Notes under the pieces: generated by a model
The model's database searches: none
Told to the model about the DNA's origin: nothing
What the model saw: the letters and a program-made list of their open reading frames with translations, nothing else
Assembly: GCA_030704615.1 (NCBI GenBank)
Contig: CM060732.1
Location: forward strand, 6,820,001 to 6,884,000
From: Takakia lepidozioides
Taxonomy: Eukaryota > Streptophyta > Takakiopsida > Takakiales > Takakiaceae
Length of the DNA stretch: 64,000 bases
Direction of reading: 5' to 3'
Shown: piece after piece, positions 1-9,734 of the stretch
How the letters are laid out: the number at the start of each line of letters is the position of its first letter
How positions within the stretch are numbered: position 1 is the first letter of the stretch
Made by a program: the position numbers and the translations under genes

Positions 1-58
1 GGGGATCGGGGGTCAGGGGATCACGGGGGTCAAAGCTAAGACACAAGCGCTTGTCTAT
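1..58 (+). repeat. Edge of GGGGATC-type minisatellite
   Basis: The window opens in G-rich sequence made of GGGGATC and GGGGGTC words. The same words recur at 10720-11110, 11745-11900 and 16440-18060, and in reverse complement at 13680-14130 and 14540-14880. It is therefore the edge of a minisatellite dispersed through this MULE-like region. Confidence 0.6.
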
Positions 59-466
59 GTGATAGGTGAGGCTGAGGCAGCTGATGTTGGAGTTCAAAAT
101 GCCATGGAGGAGGTCTTGCAAGCAAACAAGGTGTTGTTGGCGAGAAGACATGAACTACATGAGCAACGAGTGTCACCATATGCCCCTCACCTTTCCCACA
201 TCGACGTTGACGCCTTCAATTTATCGCAGTTGTCCCACCATGCATCGCAGATGACGTTGCCAACACCCTCACAGGTTGAAGACCCTCAAGCGCCTCAGAC
301 AGAGACTTTTCAAGTGGAATCTCCAACGGCAGGTTTCTACTCACCCATTGCGGAAGTTGATGTCAATCCCATCCCCTCTCATATTGTTCTGCCTCACAAT
401 CTTCTTTTAGACTCCCCAAGGGAATACTCTGCTGCCCTCACTGTCTCTGCTGCCCCTGCCTCTTCT
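59..466 (+). CDS. 5' part of Ulp1-like gene cut by an LTR element (tentative)
   Basis: An open frame starts near 59 and runs into the LTR boundary at 467. The peptide is rich in S, P, H, E and Q, with an early stretch of possible helix (AEAADVGVQNAMEEVLQANK) followed by a low-complexity, probably disordered region. Plus-strand coding resumes just past the other LTR (9366), and an Ulp1-like protease domain follows at 9735-10529. I infer that this is the disordered N-terminal part of that gene, separated from it by the gypsy insertion. No homology is recognisable in the piece itself, and it could be an unrelated fragment. Confidence 0.35.
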
Positions 467-1505
467 TGTCACGCGGCTTTTACTCACCCATCCCTTCGCT
501 ATCCGAGGTGGGAACTCCAAGATAGAAGAGCTGGAAATCTCTAAGCACTCAGCCCACTCAGAACAATCAGTCATGACCTACAGCTAGTGTATCATGGGGT
601 TGTTTCCTATTTGTACTCCTTCCCACATTCATGTTAGCGAGTTACCTTACTATCTGCAATTAAGTATCAGTTTGCTTCAGAAATCTATCAAGTTCCATCC
701 GTTGATTCCACAGCTTCACTCAGGTCTCTCTACAAAGTGTGAGTATGAAGTATGTATCAGATTAATATCTATCAAGTATCAGGCTGAAGCCATGGAGTCT
801 CTAATCTGCTCTACATTACAACTCTACTGCTTGCATTCATCAAGCATCAACAGATCGTTCTCATCCTACTCCGTGCTCTTCCTCTTTCTACTCAGAGATG
901 CGCTCTCCGCTTCATTTCCCCCCCCAGCAGTGATGCCAGAAGTCCTCCAAGAAGTAGTGATTCCTCGACCTCCCCGCTCTTCGCTTTTTCTACCTACAAG
1001 CTGTTCTAACCGCTTTCCTAACTAACCGTCATCCCTGTAGTACACGTTCCTTTTTCAGATGTCGTTCCCCCACCGTCGTTCCCTGCCAATGATAACTGTT
1101 CCCCAGCTGTGCCGAGCTGTGACTGGCTGTATCAGGCTGTGGCGGGCTGTGACTAACTGTGTCGGACTGTGTAGGGCTGTGCGAAGCTGTGGCGGTTGTA
1201 TCGGACTATGTCGGCTGTGTCGGCTGTGTCGGACTGTGACGGGCTGTGTTGGCTGTGACTGGCTGTGTCGGACTGTGACGGCTGTGTCGGACTGTGACGG
1301 CTGTGTCGGGCTGTGTTGGCTGTGCGAAGCTGTGACGGGCTGTGTTGGCTGTGACTGGCTGTGTTGGACTGTGACAGGCTGTGTATCTCCCCCCTAAAGC
1401 CTGTTGCTGTCACCCCTAAGGCTCCTATTGGTCTCAGTCTGTGTAAAAATTAAGGGTACCCCATAGATCCCGTAAAGCATCTAAGTCCCAAGCAGCCCTC
1501 TAACA
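467..1505 (-). repeat. 3' LTR of the gypsy element
   Basis: Aligns by eye with 8393-9365 over its whole length. Shared landmarks include ACTCACCCATCCCTT near the start, AGAACAATCAGTCATGACC, and the ending CCTCTAACA. It is 66 bp longer than its partner, mainly because of a longer array of CTGTGAC-type decamers at about 1085-1390. It ends TG...CA in either orientation. Confidence 0.85.
1085..1390 (+). repeat. CTGTGAC-type decamer array in 3' LTR
   Basis: Roughly 30 degenerate copies of a 10-11 base word of the form GGCTGTGNCN. Related arrays occur at 5800-6010 and 9045-9190, so the word is a property of this element and not of the locus. Confidence 0.8.
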
Positions 1506-1525
1506 TTTACCCCTCCTCCTCTCAA
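1506..1525 (-). promoter_or_regulatory. Polypurine tract
   Basis: Directly upstream of the 3' LTR on the minus strand the sequence reads GAGAGGAGGAGGGGTAAA, an almost pure purine run touching the LTR. This is the expected position and composition for the plus-strand priming site of an LTR retrotransposon, and it confirms the element's orientation. Confidence 0.75.
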
Positions 1526-1544
1526 AAAGCCGTGTCCTCACGGT

Positions 1545-4500
1545 TTACTGTTTGGGATTAGCAAACCATTGTGAGCGAGCACCCTTGTGACGTTGAGAGT
1601 CTCGTGAAGGACTCCGTGTGCGAGCCCGTGTCCTGTCACTGGTTGAGGGAGATGATTGAACACTACCTGGATATGTCAGTCCCTCTTTTGGCTGATATCG
1701 AGGTAATCTTTCAGGCATAGGAGACCCCCGTCGCTTCTTCTCTGCCATCTGAATTGCATAGTCCTCTGCCATGTCAAAAGAGTCCGCTGAAGAACCAGTA
1801 GTATCAGAATCCTCATTGCCTCTCAGGTGTTTTAACGGCCAAACTTTTTGTGGAATCCTCTGGGGCATACAATGTGGTCCCTCCATGTCTGGAAGTTTAA
1901 ACTGTAAAACTTGTTGTAAGCGCTGAATTGCAAAATTGGTGAAGACCCTGAACTCCTTGTCTGTCTAGGTGAGTGGTGTACCAATGACTTGTGAATTGTG
2001 CAAGTTTTTCCATGCCTCATGGCCCTTAAAGAAAATATCGTCAGGCCCGAATTTCTGTGTTGACAAATTGTTCCAGGCCGCATTAAACCAGGAATGAAGT
2101 TGGGAATCCTTTTCCATCATCACCTTTGCATCATAGAGGTACATATGAGGTGGCATTGAAGGTAAGTCCCAATGATCCCCATTGGAATAACTCAGAAAGC
2201 GCGATTGCATCTTCTGCTGTTCAATGTGATAACGTGCCAGAAAACAAGCAGTGTAGTATAGCCCGCAGCCCATGACAATACTTGCTACCTCTTTGGTCTT
2301 TGTATAAATGAATCCATGTACAACTTGGAAGACAATTAATTCCTTCAACATGGTACTTGCCTCATGCCAATACCTCGCAAAGTGATGATCCTCAATGGGT
2401 CGATTGTTCGGAAGAACTTTAGTCCTAGTTGCCACTGGCAGCCAAACGCGCATGATTTGATAGTAATGTGCCAACGACCGTGGAGGACTAAATTCCTTCC
2501 AAGCCAAATCCAACACAATTGGAATTTGGTTGAAGAGCATAATCATAGCCCGACTGTACTCCCATGCAGCAGGAGTTTTAGGTGGGTTGAAAGTAGCATC
2601 CCCCCATACCTCAGGTTGTGGCGGCTGTGGTGTGGCTGTAGTAACAATTGGGTCAGCTAGTGGCACAGTCACTTGTTGTGGTATTGGTAGCACTGGCTCT
2701 TGTACCATTGGCATCTCCTGCAACCCCTGCGAAGAAGACTGAAAAGCTAGAGTTCTGGCTTGTAAATAAGAAGCCATCAGCTGCTCCTCAGATACAAAGA
2801 CTCTCTTGTCGATATTTGAAGTGAGGTCCTCCACCTGAGTTTGAAGGCCGTCTACATCTTCCTGTAACTCCGCTATCCTACTATAGACATTGTCTATAGT
2901 AGTTGTGGCAATGTTCTGCACCTGCAGTCTGAGCTCATTCCTCTCGCCTTGGGTGAGCTTCTGTGGTGCTTTGCCTTCCACCGGTCCTTGCGCTAACCAG
3001 ACCTGCAGAACGTGGTTATCCACCAAGTTGGTTGTGGTACCTCTGAGAGTCTGCTCCTCTCTGAGTTTGTACATATCTAACTACTGTTGTAAAGCCTCCA
3101 TGCACTTCGCATGAGGTTCAACCAAACTCGCATAGGCAGCAAGCAGATTATTGGCTTTCTTCCAAGCCTTGTTAGTGACAGAGAGTTCATTTCTATTGGC
3201 CATGACCGTTTGTTGCAATTCCAGAATGTACCTCTCTTGGTCAGCTTCAACTTGCATGTATTGCTTGAAAGTATTCTCATTGCGACAGATTGTATTCTTC
3301 ATATCAATAATGAGTTTTGTCTGCTCGACATTATCTGCCTGTGCCTTTATACATCTTTCCGCTTGGCTGTTAACTTCTAATGTAGTTTGCTCAAGCGTAG
3401 TTGTGAGTGTAGCACATTGTATGGCCATCCAGTCATGCACTGTCTGCAACTCCGTATGTAGTGCATTCACTTCTTGCAACTTGCTTTCATGCTTCACCTG
3501 CATTTGGTATAGCTGTTGCTTATGTGCTTCGTGCAACTGGTCTTGCGCGAGGCCTGCCTCAATCAATTGTTCCTTGGCCAATTGTAAAGTAGCTTATGTA
3601 CTCTCTAAGTCTTGCTGTATCTTGAGAGCAACCTCCTCATCGACCTTGTTTGCACACTCAGTGGCAAGTCGAGCCTCAAACTCCTTCCTGAGTTCCTCCC
3701 TCAAAGCTGCCAATTGGGTAGTTGGAACATGGGATTTGACATAAGTGCCCAACAAATTAAGTGTCCTGCTTATGGAACTCATAAGCATGGCCTATTGAGG
3801 GTCATCATGGTGAGCTTGTTGCTGTTCTCCCTGATCCTCAACATTGTGATGCCTCACGAACCATTCAGGCCATTGCCCAACCAGATTTTCTTCCTGAACC
3901 ACTTCATCTGTCACAGGTGCTGCAGTGTCTTGACATTCTACCTGTGGTACCTCCGTCACAGGTATGTGTATTATATGCACAGCAGGGTTTCCCCTGGACA
4001 ACCGCTGCACCTCTGCAATCATTGTTTCCCTGACCAAGCCAGAATTTTCATAGAGAAGGTCCCCCTTCTCAATTTCTGCCACCACATGTTCTGTAGTGGG
4101 GATATCTAACCATTCTTTCTCCAAATCAATTATTTGTGGTGGAACTGCATGGACAACTTGTGGTAACTCTGTGACAAGCCGATCATCTGGCTATGATGGC
4201 TGTGATACTGAAGTAACCTCCTGTTCTCTCTCCACAAGTTGCGTTGTTTGTACCCACATCTCTCTGTGCTGTTGTGCCCCCTCTTGCACAAGAGTATGAG
4301 TAACTTCTTCCTCTGGCTGTCTCGTAGCCAATGGTTGTGCTTCTAATGTGATTGCTTTCCTCTGTCTCTTAGGCTGTTGATGCTATGCCAATCCCCCTTC
4401 ACCCTATGAACAGCCTTGCTCTTCTATGGCAGTGGTTGCTGTCTCAAACATTCCCATCTCCTTCTTTTTTCTCGCATCAAGTATGCACGAGTCTAGAATA

Positions 4501-5780
4501 ATTTGAGCAATGATTGGCCCAGACACTATGATAGGAGATTTTGCGGCAGTGCCTTGTAATCTCTTCATCTCCTCTACCAGTCCGTTGTACATTATGTCCG
4601 CCCAAGCGACCTCTTCTCCTCTCAGGGCTTTGAGTATTTCCTCTGTGAAGGATCTGCTCAAATACTGTTGGTTCTGTTTCATGGCAAACAGAACGTTCAA
4701 TACCTGGCCTACCTCCCTTAGCCCTGGGTACACGGCCTTGGTACAAGCATAACCCTGAGTTTTAAAGAAACTCCCTTCTTGGAATAAGTCCCCTATTTGC
4801 AGTCTTGCCCTGTGCTCCTCCACATGCACCTGACCTGATGGCAATTCAAACAATTGTTGTAGGTATAGGGGAATAATTTCTAATTCAACTCCCTTCACCG
4901 TTGTTACCCCTGTCCTAGGCTCAAGGTTCTGCAAGAATTGTAACATGTACTGCCTATGGTGCAATGTCCAATCTTTGCTTTGCAATCCTTCTAATCGCAG
5001 CTCCTTCAGTAACTGTACCGCCTGTGGAGTAGCAATCGTTTGTTTCTGCAGGATTGTGGTGCTCTTCACCCTGATTTCTTCCATTCCTCTCACTCTCTTC
5101 ATTCTAGACCCACAGAAAGGTTTTGGCTGTAACAATTGAAGAAATGCCTGTAAGGCACAAAGCATAAACGTATGGATGCCACAAAATGCTATGGGTAATT
5201 TCTTGTAAGCCTGTGGGGCTTGCAAGCATCGATTAAGAGAAAAGATACTCTCTGTTCTTCTATCCCCGTGCCACTGCGTAAGTAGTATCGCGAGCGTATA
5301 GTCTGTAAGTTCCTCCATAGCTTCAAAGCTATAGCATTGATGGTCTGTCCCGTCGAGACGCCCGTTACTTGGAACGACGCCGACTCTTGCGCTTAAAATC
5401 CCTCCAATTTCTTGATCCTGCTTCTGGCTTATGATTGGCTGTAACTGCTGTGACTGGATTTTAGATTTAATTTCCTTCCATGGATTTTCCACTCTAGACT
5501 GTCCACTAGGATAGCACATGTGACATGGATTTTGCTTTTCGGTACTTTTAAAGGGTTCCGTTACCCTTTCCCTGTATGCATTAATGGGCCCATAATAAGT
5601 TAATGTGCCGGGTAGGTACTTTGACGGCCAATTTTGTCTTCTTCCTTGATGACACTTGGCTTTGCACTTCATGTCCGGCTGTGTGTCTCGCCCTGGCGTC
5701 CACGTGTCTATTTTTAAACGTGCCTCCGTCCACTTTTCCGCCGGCCACTCTCCGGATGTTAACCCACGTCCACCTGTCAC
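1545..5780 (-). pseudogene. Long extra 3' reading frame of the gypsy element (~1,400 codons)
   Basis: All open pieces on the minus strand from 5780 down to 1545 lie in one frame, so this was a single ~4.2 kb reading frame between pol and the 3' LTR. It has no frameshift that I can see. It is broken by seven stops: TAG at 4404, 4383, 4191, 3792, 3081 and 1965, and TAA at 3594. The product begins with a Cys/His-containing stretch (MKCKAKCH, CHMC), has long helical segments and a coiled-coil-like Gln/Glu-rich section (3581-3081), and ends in an Arg/Ser-rich tail. No known enzyme domain is recognised. Some plant gypsy lineages carry additional or envelope-like frames in this position, but no signal peptide or membrane segment is obvious here. 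Confidence 0.6.
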
Positions 5781-5789
5781 TGATCCTAT

Positions 5790-6200
5790 GGATTGTGTAA
5801 CCCCAGTAAGCTGTGTTGAGCTGTGACAGGCTGTGTCATATTGTGGTAAGCTGTGATAGGCTGTGACACGCTGTGGTAGGTTGTGATAGGCTGTGTGACC
5901 TTGTGTTGAGCTGTGATAGGCTGTGTGACCCTGTGTTGGGCTGTGATAGGCTGTGTCGCGCCGTGATGGGTTGTGATAGGCTGTGTCGCGCCGTGGTAGG
6001 CTGTGTCATGCCTGTAAGCCCGCCCTGGTCATATACGCTCGGCCTAGCGACAAGTGCTCCATACTCTGTTGGTATCACTGGCGTAGCCCGTGACTGCTTC
6101 TGCGTTTCAACATGCAGATCATGCTGCAATGGTTTGTCATGGATACCACTGTACCCCTTCAACTTATTGGCATTGACTCTTCCCAGCATCTCTTTGTTAA
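5790..6200 (-). other. Deletion-junction region with decamer array
   Basis: Between the truncated RT and the extra 3' frame lies a stretch whose minus-strand frame encodes a short unknown peptide (6189 to about 6010), followed at 5800-6010 by repeated CTGTGATAGG/CTGTGTNN decamers like those in both LTRs. RNase H and integrase would normally lie here, and neither is present. Confidence 0.6.
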
Positions 6201-6239
6201 ACCTCCTTAGAGCCTTAACATTATTTGGTGGTGGTGAGG

Positions 6240-6975
6240 CTTTAATAGCCTCTGTCTTTCTAGGATCTACAAGCAGTCATTTTTTACACACAATGTGTCC
6301 CAAAAGAACTCCTAAGTTCACACATAAAGTACATTTTTCTGGATTCAGCCCAAGACCTCTCATCCTGCATCTGGCCAAATATAACTCCAACTTCTGCAAG
6401 TGCTCATTCTTAGAGCTATACACACAGAAGTCATCTAAGAACACTTGCATGAAATCATCCAAGTACTCATGGAAAGATTCATTTATCACTCTCTGGAAAG
6501 TTGCTGGTGCATTACAAAGTCCAAAAGGCATGACTTTGTATGCATAAACACCCCAAGCAGTAATGAAAGTTGTCTTTCCCTGATCCTCTTCAGCTACTTG
6601 TACTTGGTTATATCCACTAAAGCCATCCATGAATGAGTACATCTCATGGCCTGCCACAATGTCCAGTACAGCTTTTGTGAATGGCAAAGGAAATGGATCT
6701 TTCTTTGTACAATCATTCAACTTCTTATAGTTCACACAAACTCTCAGTTTGCCATTCTTTTTGGGAAATATCACGATGGGTGATAGCCAAGTTGTATACT
6801 CTATCAGGTATATAAACTTAGCCTCAGCCAGCTTCTTTATCTCCTCTCCAACCTTCTGTGCATAGTTGGGATTCATCCTGTATCTTGTCTGTTTGATTGG
6901 TACGGAACCTGGTTCCGACTCAATCTTGTGCTGGCATATTTCAGGGGGTATTCCCTTCAGGTCTTCATAACTCCA
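6240..6975 (-). pseudogene. Ty3/gypsy reverse transcriptase, 3' truncated
   Basis: Clear Ty3/gypsy RT. The upstream part includes FAWSYEDLKGIPPEIC and YRMNPNYA; then follow SPIVIFPKKNGKLRVCVNYK, the DPFPLPF motif, FMDGFSGYNQV (motif A, catalytic Asp), KVMPFGLCNAPATFQR (motif B), and VFLDDFCVYS (motif C, the two catalytic aspartates, F/YxDD type). The frame stays open to LLGHIVCKK, meets a TGA at 6277-6279, continues for LLVDPRKTEAIKA, and then loses similarity at about 6220-6200, where RNase H should begin. The copy therefore has a deletion taking out the rest of pol. The RT reading itself is well preserved compared with the gag region. Confidence 0.9.
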
Positions 6976-6984
6976 AGCAAATGT

Positions 6985-7100
6985 TGCATTTCAAGTCCAC
7001 TCGTGCCACATTCCAACTTCACATGACCCTATTTCCGTGCCTCCTAACCCTATTTCCGTGGACTCACAATGGTCTGCTCATGCCGCTCATGAAATAGTAG
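6985..7100 (+). repeat. Short dispersed repeat, copy 1
   Basis: The segment from TTTCAAGTCCACT to GCTCATGAAATAG matches, in reverse complement, 60601-60775, including the word CCTATTTCCGTG repeated twice and GGTCTGCTCATG. It lies between the gag tail and the RT of the gypsy element, where it interrupts the polyprotein. Related words (CTCATGAAATAG, GGCTCATG) also stand just before the second RT copy at 54150-54215. This is probably a small non-autonomous insertion; its ends are not certain. Confidence 0.5.
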
Positions 7101-8371
7101 CCCCCCTTGCTACTGGCCCCCCTGTACTTGCAGTACCCTCAGCTCCAGTTGCATTACTTCCCACACTCCCTTTCCCCCTAGAGCCAGATCCAAGCTGCCC
7201 GCCTGATCCCCCTGAGCCGACACCTGTGTTGGCCTATGATCCAAGTGCTCCACTTGATCTAGGTCCAACAGGTTGGGATGTCCTGGTTATAGTCTCAATC
7301 TCAACTATTGGGTCTACTTCTTCATACTCTTCATCTTCCAAGTTCTTCTCTTAGATTTCTTCTTCCTCACTCATATAACTCAACTGCAGTGGTGTTGGAG
7401 AGTCTGAACTCTCCGTTGGCTCTGCCACATCTTTGTCTTGTGTTTCAGAAACTGGAGTTCCTGCTCTTGGTGTTCCATGCCAACTCTGATCAAAGATTTC
7501 TGTCAAATCTTTAACCCAGGGATGTACCTCAGATCTTTCCCCTCGTGGCTGATCTTCTTCCTGTACCAAATCCCTTAATCTTTCTTGTAAAGAATAAGAA
7601 GGAGTGGCATCCAAATCTGGTTCTTCCGGTATGGGTGATGTACTCTCTGGCCTTAATGGTGTGAGAGGTCCAGATGATTCCCCTATGTCTATTCCTCTCT
7701 CCCAGAGATATGGATAATTAGCTTTCAAATAACTTTCTCTTTTGCTGAATATCTGTGAAGTCTAGCTTCCCTTTCATCACTCATGTCCCATGTCTTTCAT
7801 ATCTTTAATGAGGCAATAACCAAAACTCTCTCCTGTAGTATCTCTTGTATATGCCTGGATTTCTTTCAAGCTTTAATGCACCCTTGGCTATACTAGAAGG
7901 CTCCGTTACCATATAACCATATGGCAAACAGGTCTGAAAAGCTATTCTTGGTGTAAGTTTGATCCACAAGATATCCTTAGGAATCCAATTCTTTACCAGT
8001 ACAAGCTCTGCATGCATATGAGTAAAACCATTCACTTTCCGTTCCTCCCAGCCTTCAAACTCCACTCGTTTAATGGATAGCAACGCTATCACATAAACCA
8101 GTGTTGGCAACCATCTAGCTCTTCCTTTACAGGCCACTTGATAAATCTTTATCACTCATTTCTCCAGACCCCACTCTGGATCAGCATCATGCACTCTCTT
8201 AAGAATGTTTTCCTTGCAACCGTCTGGCAATTCCAAAAACCTCTGAAAGAATTGTTTGGACAATCTTTCTTTCTCAGTTTCACAGGGAATTTGATTCACA
8301 TCGAATTCCTTGATTCTCCATCCACCATGATCCCACCAGATGCCTATCACATCTGGTTGTTCTTGACTCAG
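7100..8371 (-). pseudogene. gag-like region of the gypsy element, broken
   Basis: Three stacked minus-strand frames follow the primer-binding candidate. The first (to 8156) and second (8155-7805) share one frame separated by a TGA. The third (7728-7351) is in another frame and is acidic and Ser/Pro-rich, ending in a run of glutamates. The second contains basic and aromatic-rich stretches typical of capsid domains, but no zinc knuckle is visible. Two further stops lie in the tail to about 7100. Position between primer-binding site and RT is the main reason for the gag call; the sequence itself is not diagnostic. The region can no longer encode a full protein. Confidence 0.5.
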
Positions 8372-8392
8372 TTCCCCAGTATGGTCGCCAAA
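8371..8392 (-). promoter_or_regulatory. Candidate primer-binding site
   Basis: Directly after the 5' LTR on the minus strand the sequence is TTTGGCGACCATACTGGGG. Position fits a primer-binding site, and many Ty3/gypsy elements begin this site with TGG. I cannot name the tRNA from sequence alone. Confidence 0.5.
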
Positions 8393-9365
8393 TGTCGAGC
8401 GACTTTTACTCACCCATCCCTTAGCTATCCGAGGTGGAAACTCCAAGATAGGAGAGTTGGAAATCTCTAAGTACTCAGCCCGCTCAGAACAATCAGTCAT
8501 GACCTACAGCTAGTGTATCATGGGGGTGCTTCCTATTTGTATTCCCTCTCGCATTCATGTTAGCAAGTTTCCTTATTGTCTATGATTAAGTATCAGATTG
8601 CTTCTGCAATCTACCATGTTCCATCTACTCAAGCATTCATTCCACAACTTCACTCATATCTCTCTACACGGTGTGAATATGAAATAGGAATCATATTAAT
8701 ATCTATCATGTATCAGGCCGAAGCCATGGTGCCTCTAATTTGTTCTACAGTGCATCTCTACAGCTTGCATGTATCAAGCATCATCTCGTCGTATCTCCTC
8801 CTCTATGTAATCTCCATCCCTGCGTTCCCAGATCGTGATCTCCCCCGTGACGTCCAAGAAGTGATCCCTCAAGTGCCCGTGACGTCCCAAAGTGACCCCT
8901 TCCATGTTGCTACTCTGCCTATTCTACCTGCAAGCTGTTCTAACCACCTAACTAACTAACTGTCATCCAAGACAGAACGCACGTTCCCTCTGCATATGTC
9001 GTTCCCACACAGTCGTTCCCTGCCAATGATAACCATTCCCTGTGAACGCTGCGATGGGCTGTGCCAAGTTGTGTCGGGCTGTGACTTTGTCGGGTTGTGA
9101 CTGGCTGTGTCAAGCTGTGTCAGGCTGTGACTGGCTGTGTGAGGCTGTGTCAGACTGTGTTAGGCTGTGTCAGACTGTGACTGGTGGATAGGCTGTGTAA
9201 GCCTATGACTGTTGACTGTGTGTGCCTGTCTACCACCCCTAAGGTCTGTGTCCGTCACCCCTAAGGCCTGTGTTGGTCTGAGTCTACCACCCGTAGGTCT
9301 GCGCAAAATTAAGGGTACCCCCCAGAACCCGTAAAACTGTCTAAATCCCAGACAGTCCTCTAACA
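8393..9365 (-). repeat. 5' LTR of the gypsy element
   Basis: Partner of 467-1505. It carries the same start (TGTC..GCG.CTTTTACTC) and the same end (CTCTAACA). Its decamer array (9045-9190) is shorter than in the other LTR. On the minus strand it is followed directly by a primer-binding-site candidate. Confidence 0.85.
9045..9190 (+). repeat. CTGTGAC-type decamer array in 5' LTR
   Basis: About 13 copies of the same degenerate decamer found in the other LTR, with intact words such as GGCTGTGTCA and GGCTGTGACT. The shorter length relative to the partner LTR indicates copy-number change after insertion. Confidence 0.75.
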
Positions 9366-9580
9366 AGATGAAGGGCAAGGGGGAGCAGACCGGAGAGGGG
9401 ATCGGCAAGGGGAAGCAAAGACCCCCAAAGGATGAGGGGGAGCCGAAGCGTGCCACAAAAATCAAGGTGACGATGCGGGGGAGGGAGGAGAACCGTACAT
9501 CGGAGGGGGAAAGTAAAGCTATCACCAGAACAGGGAAGAAACGGAAGGCGAAATCTGGTCGGCCAGAAGTCACTAAGTAA
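9366..9580 (+). CDS. Basic, Lys/Gly-rich coding piece of the Ulp1-like gene
   Basis: Directly after the 5' LTR a plus-strand frame of 70 residues opens (ATG at 9368). It is strongly basic with Lys, Arg, Gly and Glu, contains possible nuclear-localisation clusters (GKKRKAKSGR), and ends at a stop at 9580. It may be the linker of the Ulp1-like protease gene that starts at 59-466. GTAAG at 9576-9580 could be a splice donor, in which case the apparent stop is intronic. Confidence 0.35.
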
Positions 9581-9734
9581 GTGGGCCAGGGCTTCCAACG
9601 ACCAAGGGGGGACCAAATTCATGGTGAGTACATTCAGCAGGGCTTATACGCATGATACGGGGATGATATGGTTGCTTGAAAACACCCTTAACAGTTAATT
9701 GCCTACCTAGCTGACTTCGTGAACTTGTGTTAAA

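Larger units (their letters stand above)
467..9365 (-). mobile_element. Ty3/gypsy LTR retrotransposon, degenerate
   Basis: Two long direct repeats with TG...CA ends (467-1505 and 8393-9365) bracket a minus-strand internal region. Read on that strand the order is 5' LTR, primer-binding candidate, gag-like frames, Ty3/gypsy reverse transcriptase, an abrupt loss of homology after the RT, a 4.2 kb extra reading frame, a polypurine tract and the 3' LTR. RNase H and integrase are not recognisable, so the copy is internally deleted and cannot be autonomous. The LTRs differ by many substitutions and indels, so the insertion is old. The five bases flanking each side (CTTCT and AGATG) do not match, so no target-site duplication remains. 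The insertion appears to split a plus-strand Ulp1-like gene. Confidence 0.85.

Noticed and set aside
1059-1413. Cys/Gly-rich and Ser/His-rich opposed frames
   Set aside because: They are translations of the CTGTGAC decamer array in the LTR, not genes.
462-9370. Target-site duplication of the gypsy element
   Set aside because: The flanking five bases differ (CTTCT versus AGATG), and shifting the boundary does not produce a match.
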